Source of the DNA: Circinella minor
Taxonomy: Eukaryota > Mucoromycota > Mucoromycetes > Mucorales > Lichtheimiaceae
Direction: 5' to 3'
DNA length: 13,319 nt
Assembly (NCBI GenBank): GCA_016758965.1
Contig: JAEPRB010000568.1
Coordinates: forward strand, 1 to 13,319
Shown: positions 7,999 to 13,319 of the stretch, piece by piece
How the letters are laid out: every line of letters begins with the position of its first letter
How positions within the stretch are numbered: position 1 is the stretch's first letter
The notes under the pieces: generated by a model
Databases searched by the model: none
The model's input: only the letters and a program-made list of their open reading frames with translations
What the model was told of the DNA's origin: nothing
Position numbers and translations under genes: made by a program

Positions 7999-9348
7999 TT
8001 TCATATCTTTGGAGGAATTATTGTTATCAGTATACTCTCGATCATAACCAAGATACTGTTCTCGGAAGTTTATATGGTTGTCCAAATAGTGTTGAATACT
8101 AGAACTAAGACTAACACGGGAATCATCATCTACCCACGCACCACCACCAATTACATGCTTAAACATCATTTGTCGTCCAAACAACTCTAAAACATCTCGA
8201 GAAGGATTATGTCGATTCGTATAGAAAATATGTTCTCGGATTAACTTATTGAACTGTTCACCTTTCTCTGATTCGGTATGAATTGCTGTTGCAAAGCGTT
8301 TTAAATCTTCTTTGATGTGGTGGAGGTAATGTAGTTTAGGTGTTTTACTAATAATAGGCTGTTTTCGGGAATGGATTGTTGTGTTTTTAGAAAATACGTT
8401 TTCTATTATGTTGATATATGCTGTAAAATCGTCGAGTTTTCTTTGTATGAGTTCACAATAAAAATTAAAGTTTTGATAAATCTTTCCCATATACAACAAT
8501 GAAACCAAATGGTCTTGAGCAACTAAGCAATTTCGCACAAGTACAAGCTTATGTTTCCGATCTTCTGTCTTTCTACTCCACTCATTGTGAAGAAGGTCGT
8601 TGAATATAACAGGTAATTGTTGTACCATAATCTTAAAGTCGCGCCCAACAAATGAAGTACTTTTCACTTGCAAACAGTTCCCTAAGACACGACCAAAAGA
8701 TCTTGAACGATAACTTCGTAATTTCGCTTGAAGTTGGTCTGTCTCACCCGCGCGCAGATATTTTATTGTAGAAAATGCAAGATATTTAGTAGGATCAAGC
8801 ATCATCGCATGTAAAATCTCGATTGGGTAATCTTTGGTGCTATCAAATGCATCCAGTTGAAGTAGCACTTCTCCAGTCTTTTTATATCCATTTGCATACA
8901 TAATACTTTTTTGATTAGTATTAAACTTTTTTAGTAATAGATAACATACATATTCATGAAGACTACTTACAACTACAACACTACTGAGCAGAATATTGAG
9001 CTCATCGCCAACTAATTCATCTCCTGAATCTGATGTCTTATTAGAATCAAAATCATACTCTTCAGCAGCCTTAAGAAAATCATCATACTGATATGAATCA
9101 TTAGAAATAAAAGGTATTTGTTGTGAGGGTCCTGCTGGTGAAGCTTGTCTTTGATTTCGTCTCAGTTGATTATCATGAGCACCACTCAATAGATGTTGTC
9201 TAATGTTCTGGCGATGATTAAACCATAACCCACAAGTACACTGTGTCTGATCAACTTGGTGAGATTGCACTCTACGAGATTGCAGTTGTGGTCTTTGGGA
9301 ATGGTTTTGTGCATTGACACGAAAAGTTGGTATAGTAGGTCTTAACAT
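7936..9348 (-). CDS. Plavaka/KDZ-like transposase-derived protein lacking its central core
   Basis: This 470-codon intronless ORF starts at ATG 9346-9348. Residues 37-58 form a zinc-finger-like CxC-x12-H-x5-H motif (CTCGLWFNHRQNIRQHLLSG), as at the N-terminus of fungal Plavaka/KDZ-type transposases. An acidic linker follows (about 87-115, DDFLKAAEEYDFD). From about 164 come C-terminal family pieces: QLDAFDSTKDYPIEILH, SFVGRDFKIMVQQLP (232-246), PKLHYLHHIKEDLKRFATA (337-355), ESEKGEQFNKLIREH (359-373), TNRHNPSRDV (377-386) and FKHVIGGGAWV (396-406). The usual central segment with the DDTSGN-like motif is absent; finger and C-terminal half are joined by about 50 unrelated-looking residues. Residues 451-470 (GFFMIIILIVYDLLAL) are hydrophobic and come from an inserted sequence. 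It is probably an internally deleted copy. That the frame is open for 470 codons amid decayed neighbours is notable. Catalytic activity is unlikely. Confidence 0.62.
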   Translation of the reverse strand: MLRPTIPTFRVNAQNHSQRPQLQSRRVQSHQVDQTQCTCGLWFNHRQNIRQHLLSGAHDNQLRRNQRQASPAGPSQQIPFISNDSYQYDDFLKAAEEYDFDSNKTSDSGDELVGDELNILLSSVVVVSSLHEYVCYLLLKKFNTNQKSIMYANGYKKTGEVLLQLDAFDSTKDYPIEILHAMMLDPTKYLAFSTIKYLRAGETDQLQAKLRSYRSRSFGRVLGNCLQVKSTSFVGRDFKIMVQQLPVIFNDLLHNEWSRKTEDRKHKLVLVRNCLVAQDHLVSLLYMGKIYQNFNFYCELIQRKLDDFTAYINIIENVFSKNTTIHSRKQPIISKTPKLHYLHHIKEDLKRFATAIHTESEKGEQFNKLIREHIFYTNRHNPSRDVLELFGRQMMFKHVIGGGAWVDDDSRVSLSSSIQHYLDNHINFREQYLGYDREYTDNNNSSKDMKVGVTGFFMIIILIVYDLLAL

Positions 9349-10836
9349 ATTTAGAAAGAATAAAGCGATGGAGAAAACAATACAGGTTGTGAAGCAAATT
9401 AAAAGAAAAGCAGTAACCTTATGTATAGGACGCAGCTCCTATAAATTGAAATTTAACTTAAGGAATTTTATTTTTGCTTCTTTTCTCCTTTTTTTCGGCT
9501 TTTCTCTTTTTTTTTGCACTTTTCTCTTCTTATAGGTTTTTCGCTCTTATTTGAATACAGTATCTTGGGTAGCTATTTAAACTTTTCCGTATATTATTGA
9601 GCAATGATTTATACATCTGTACTATCAGGTATACTTATTACAGAATATTTTAGCTCTTTAGTTTCCTACTATCAAGCTTCTATAATTTCCAAGTGACCGA
9701 AAAGTAAGTGTTTAAAGCATATTGTTTAATGTAGTATGATACTGTAGTAATGGATACTAATTATATAAATTTACTATAGAATGCTTTTTCACTTACCAGA
9801 TAGACATAATGGTAAGTTTTAAGAGTTCAAAAATATTATTACTTGTAGAATCTTTATAGGATGTCCAAGTTTTGAAGAGAGATAATATGGTAGTATGTAT
9901 ATATTATAATGATAGTTAAATACATATGTCTCTATCTTAGCAGACTTTTATGCTCACCATTTTATTTATAGATTCAATATTAATATAGAATTTTTATAGA
10001 TTATGATAATAACTATAGTGAAACAGACATGTTGATAAATTATTATTTTCAATAAAAAATTATTTTTGAGCATTGCTCTATCCATCTAAAACTTTTTTTT
10101 TTGCTTTGTGTTATTTTATCTACATCCAAAAAGAATCAGGTCCCATCACAAAAAAAAAGCAAACTGTACGAAAATACTATACTCAATAAAGCGATTGTTT
10201 ATGGTACCTGTGTTTATATAAACAAATCTGTTGTATTGCACATGTCAATCCTTCATCTCAGATAAAGCAAATATAAAAATACTAAAATAATCTCACATTG
10301 GTTGCTTTCTAAATATACAAATAATAGTTCTACCACAATCACACCTTATAATAATATAATATAAACATGATAATTAAATATAATTTATTTATTCATAATC
10401 ATATAATATACAATTTATTGTAATATAATATCATCTACAAATATAGGATAATACACATCTAAAACATATATATATAAAACTTGCTTGTAATAGAAATAAT
10501 CTTTTTATCTTTTTATTATCATATTATTTTTTATATAATAAAACACCTAAAAGAAGATTCTCAAGACTTATTCTGTTATTACTTTTTATTCTTACCTTAT
10601 TTTCCTATTAATTCATATTCATAAATACTTCAAAATTCCAATTTGAACATTCAGAAGAACATTGGGTGTGTATATCTACTTATAAATTTAATATAAAGAC
10701 ATCCAGATTATCCACACCAGCTATAATAATACCTGCTAGTAAATGAAACTCCCTAATAATAAATATAATTTTATTACCTCTATATTAATGACTATTAAAC
10801 TTTGCAACATATTATTTTTGTCTGATCTACTAAAAT
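9349..10836. other. Long AT-rich stretch, nothing recognised
   Basis: I found no coding frame with protein-like composition, no RNA gene and no clear transposon terminus. The part nearest the transposase start (9349-9600) contains long T-rich tracts and would hold its promoter, but I see no convincing motif. Elements of this stretch could include the lost 5' end of the transposon; no inverted repeat matching the 3' side was evident by eye. Confidence 0.5.
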
Positions 10837-10890
10837 TGTCAAATCTATTGTAAGTTTATATGACTAATTGCTGCACCTTAATGTTAATAG

Positions 10891-11075
10891 TGTAACAGAC
10901 TTAGTAACAGGCAGACTTCGGTAAAAGCGAACTCATGGTAACATGGGTTGTACAAGCTGGTTCAGCAGTATAAAAGGGCTGCTGGACTGGAAAAATAAAA
11001 AATTAACCTCTTTTTCTACTGTATCATTTATTGACCTGGTTAAAAGTTCACTATAGACAGGACTAGTCTATAATA
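10891..11075 (+). mobile_element. Probable solo LTR (185 bp) inserted in the left copy
   Basis: The stretch begins TGTAACAGAC and ends TCTATAATA. It is flanked by the direct 5-bp repeat AATAG (10886-10890 and 11076-11080). It is absent from the matching position of the inverted right copy, which acts as an empty site. It contains TATAAAAG at about 10969-10976 and AATAAA further on, as in a promoter-bearing LTR. The end is TA where CA is usual, which one C-to-T change would explain. No internal retrotransposon sequence remains. Confidence 0.6.
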
Positions 11076-11148
11076 AATAGTGATCAGGATTCTTTGGTAG
11101 ATGAAACACAATAAACTATGCCACAAGGGAACAAGGGAATAAAATAAT

Positions 11149-11457
11149 TGAGGCGTACAATAGAATAATAATTTAATTCAATAATAAAAAAACGTAAATA
11201 AAACGATGAGTCCTTTAAAACAGTGTTTATTCTTAAAAATAAGATAAAGATTATTATTCTATATACTACTTGGTCTATTTATATGAATTTTATTTATAAT
11301 GATAAGTTATTGCTGGTATGTCATCTGAGGAATGTATCTTGAAGAATTTTATCTTAAGGTATGATAACCTTGTTCTTAGGATGACTCTTTTCAGCTTTAT
11401 CAGGGGTAGACCCGTAGAATCTCCAGTATTTTACATTCTTAATTCCATAATACTACA
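11149..11457 (-). mobile_element. Probable second solo LTR (309 bp) inserted in the left copy
   Basis: The stretch has canonical TG...CA ends and is flanked by ATAAT (11144-11148 and 11458-11462). The matching point in the right copy lacks it. Read on the minus strand it begins TGTAGTATTATGG and has a TATA-like TATAAATAG at 11275-11283 and AATAAA downstream, ending TGTACGCCTCA, so the minus orientation fits an LTR best. The duplication is AT-only and the surroundings are low-complexity, which weakens the boundary call. Confidence 0.5.
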
Positions 11458-12087
11458 ATAATAATAAAGAAGGTAATATAAGAAGGTAGAGTAAGAGAAC
11501 AAGTAGACTAGTTGATATAACTAGATAGATAACTTAATAATTAGTTTATGGATAGTTAGTAGTTAATTGCTTAATTGCTTTTTATTATTATTATAGATGC
11601 TATTTATATAAAATAAAAACAAAATATAAATATGAAAATGATAATATTGTGCAAAACAATAATATGAATATTGTCATGATAAAAATAAGAAATAATGAAA
11701 ATTAAAAATAAATAAATTAAAGCAGAATATGGATTTATAGATTGATATGATCCATAAGAGACAACACAAAAGAATTAGTTAAAGATCATAAAGATGATCT
11801 TTCATAATAACATAAAAGGAAAAAGATATTATAAACAGGAGAGACGACGGAGGTAATAATAATAAATAATATCAATAGAAATGGGGGAGACAATGTAAGA
11901 AAGAATATAGGAGAACATGGATGGATAATAAATAAAAGTAACTAAAGGGTAAATATGTTAGGCAGAAATTTTTACCTGATGCTAATGACAACCTAGATTC
12001 TTAAGTTGAAATCATTGCTTCAACATCACATTTGGAGCTGACGTGGAACTGGGAACAAAACCCGCTTCAGAGGCGACAAAATTGACA

Positions 12088-12295
12088 TGTAGTGGAGATT
12101 CCCTTGTTGAAAAGTCTGTCAAAATAAAAGAAAAGAAAAAGGTAAAAGTGAAAGAGATAGAAAAGATAAAGATTTATTAATTCGCCCATATTTATACATA
12201 CTTGAATGGTCACATGACCACCCAAGGATCAATTCTAATTCACAAATCATGTGAACCTTATCTTTGGTCTGACCAAACAAAACTACCACACAACG
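12088..12295. other. Spacer between the two inverted copies
   Basis: This 208-bp segment has no inverted partner apart from weak similarity in the first 10-20 bases at each end. It has a purine-rich tract (12120-12170) and the small palindrome GGTCACATGACC near 12210. No primer-binding site, gene or RNA was recognised. If the whole structure is one fold-back element, this is its loop. Confidence 0.55.
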
Positions 12296-13038
12296 TGTCA
12301 AAATTGTCGCATCTAAAGCGGGTTTTGTTCCCAGTTCCGCGTCAGCTCCAAATGTGACGTCGAAGCGACGATTCCAACCCAGGAATCCGGGTCGTCGCCG
12401 GGTAAATACTTCTACCTAACATATTTACCCGTTGGTTACTTTTATTCATCACCTATCTGTTCCTCCTATATTCTTTCATACATTGTCTCCCTTATTTCCA
12501 TTTATATTATTTATTATTATTACCTCCGTCGTCTCTCCTGTTTATAATATCTTTTTCCTTTTATGTTATTATGAAAGATCATCTTTATGATCTTTAATTA
12601 GTTCTTTTGTGTTGTCTCATATAGATCATATTGATCCATATTCTGTTTTTAATTTATTTATTTTTGATTTTCATTATTTCTTATTCTTATCAAGACAACG
12701 ATCATGTCGTTTGCATAATATTATTATTTTAATAATATTATCATGTTCATATTCATATTTGGAAATATTATTTTTATTTTGTTTTTATATAAATACTATC
12801 CAAAATAATAATAATAAAATAATAAATCCATTAACGAATTAACAAACTATCTAATCGTCGAGTTATCTATCTAATTATCAACTAGTCTACTTGTTTCTTA
12901 TTTTACCTTCCTCACCTTCTTTATTATCATTTCCCTTGTGGCATAGTTTATTGTGTTTCATCTACCAAAGAATCCTGGTTATTATTGTTAATGTTAAGGT
13001 GCGGCGATTAGTCTTATAAATTTACAACGGATCTGACA
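12296..13038 (-). repeat. Right copy of the 745-bp TGTCA...TGACA element
   Basis: This 743-bp element begins TGTCAAAATTGTCGC and ends GGATCTGACA on the plus strand. It is the reverse complement of the left copy minus its insertions. It is the better preserved copy: the GC-rich part (12340-12405) keeps CpGs that are TG or CA in the left copy. It has no ORF. TATATAAA-like and AATAAA-like motifs occur but are hard to weigh in such AT-rich DNA. It ends 12 bp before the tRNA-Ile gene. I see no target duplication around this copy alone (CAACG versus AAATT). The outer flanks of the two copies share AAAT (10833-10836 and 13039-13042). Confidence 0.82.
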
Positions 13039-13050
13039 AAATTAACCAAA

Positions 13051-13124
13051 GCTCGCTTAGCTCAGTTGGTTAGAGCGTGGTGCTAATAACGCCAAGGCCA
13101 CAGGTTCGACCCCTGTAGTGAGCA
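13051..13124 (+). tRNA. tRNA-Ile (anticodon AAT)
   Basis: The 74-nt sequence folds into a full cloverleaf. The acceptor arm pairs GCTCGCT with AGTGAGC (one G-T pair). The D stem is GCTC/GAGC with loop AGTTGGTTA. The anticodon stem is TGGTG/CGCCA around loop CTAATAA (anticodon AAT, read as IAU after inosine modification). The T stem is ACAGG/CCTGT with loop TTCGACC, and the discriminator is A. There is no intron and no encoded CCA. The A box (TAGCTCAGTTGG) and B box (GGTTCGACCCC) are intact, so it is very probably functional. Confidence 0.97.
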
Positions 13125-13137
13125 ACTGCTTGAAACA

Positions 13138-13167
13138 TTCAATCAATATGATTGAATTGTCTTTTTT
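13138..13167 (+). terminator. Pol III terminator of tRNA-Ile, with upstream hairpin
   Basis: A run of six T (13162-13167) lies 38 bases after the tRNA, as needed for RNA polymerase III termination. Just before it is a perfect 8-bp stem with a 3-base loop, TTCAATCA-ATA-TGATTGAA (13138-13156). The T-run is sufficient by itself; any role of the hairpin is inference. Confidence 0.6.
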
Positions 13168-13319
13168 ATTTTTAAAAATAAAAAATGCTTTTTTGTCGTA
13201 GCCATAAATAGCAGTAACTCTACTTTTCCTTTTTTATCCATTTGTGATACTTCTTTTGTAAACGTATTTTATTTTTATATTGCCACGTAGTTAATCCATA
13301 TCACTGTCACATCATCATA
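13168..13319. other. AT-rich flank downstream of the tRNA
   Basis: Only low-complexity AT-rich sequence is visible, including ATTTTTAAAAATAAAAAAT, a near-palindrome directly after the terminator. No gene is supported up to the window end. Confidence 0.4.

Larger units (their letters stand above)
10837..12087 (+). repeat. Left copy of a 745-bp TGTCA...TGACA element, with two nested insertions
   Basis: This stretch is an imperfect inverted copy of 12296-13038. It begins TGTCAAATC and ends AAATTGACA. Matching landmarks run in the same order along its length: GACTAATTGCTGCACC, CAGGATTCTTTGGTAGATG, CAAGTAGACTAGTTGATA, GATCATAAAGATGATC, AGGAGAGACGACGGAGG and GGAACTGGGAACAAAACCCG. Without two insertions (10891-11075 and 11149-11457, each with a 5-bp duplication) it is about 747 bp, almost equal to the right copy. 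It has no coding frame. The short TGTCA/TGACA ends suit a solo LTR or a TIR element. Compared with the right copy, most CpG sites have become TpG or CpA. Confidence 0.85.

Noticed and set aside
12119..12301. 60-codon minus-strand frame in the spacer of the inverted pair
   Set aside because: It crosses the element boundary, ends in low-complexity Leu/Ser/Phe, and shows no motif.
10837..13038. Full LTR retrotransposon with the 745-bp copies as its LTRs
   Set aside because: The copies are inverted, not direct, and only 208 non-coding bases lie between them, so there is no internal region.

Overview
The window looks like AT-rich nuclear DNA of a filamentous fungus, most likely an early-diverging (Mucoromycota-type) one. 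The evidence is a eukaryotic tRNA-Ile(AAU), a fungal MID1 gene relic with a GT-AG intron, a DIRS-type tyrosine-recombinase retrotransposon, and a fungal Plavaka/KDZ-like transposase ORF. I see no bacterial or organellar features and no gene that is clearly intact apart from the tRNA. The window is mostly a graveyard of mobile elements around one dead host gene.

Layout. (1) 1-3317, minus strand: a decayed DIRS-like retrotransposon in the order Gag, reverse transcriptase (RT), RNase H, conserved post-RNase H segment, then the start of the tyrosine recombinase, cut by the window edge. It has more than ten in-frame stops and several frameshifts, one of which is an exact 7-bp tandem duplication. 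(2) 3318-4409: AT-rich DNA, including the probable leader or terminal repeat of the DIRS element. (3) 4410-6959, plus strand: MID1, the stretch-activated calcium channel subunit. Its conserved C-terminal half (6046-6959) has one intron, one nonsense codon and two frameshifts. Possible N-terminal exons lie at 4410-4696. A four-copy 48-bp repeat cluster (4920-5209) sits between the two parts. (4) 7588-9348, minus strand: a transposase-derived 470-codon ORF. It joins a zinc finger directly to the transposase C-terminal region and seems to lack the central catalytic part. Its 3' end is interrupted by a roughly 95-bp TA-flanked element with inverted ends, beyond which decayed coding sequence continues. 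(5) 9349-10836: AT-rich, nothing recognised. (6) 10837-13038: two related elements of about 745 bp in inverted orientation, both with TGTCA/TGACA ends, separated by 208 bp. The left copy carries two probable nested solo LTRs (185 and 309 bp) and is heavily eroded by C-to-T and G-to-A changes. The right copy keeps its CpGs and ends 12 bp upstream of the tRNA gene. (7) 13051-13124: tRNA-Ile, followed by a small hairpin and a T-run terminator.

No genes here work together as a pathway. The more unusual observations are the inverted 745-bp pair next to the tRNA with asymmetric decay, the dead MID1 copy, and the core-less transposase ORF.
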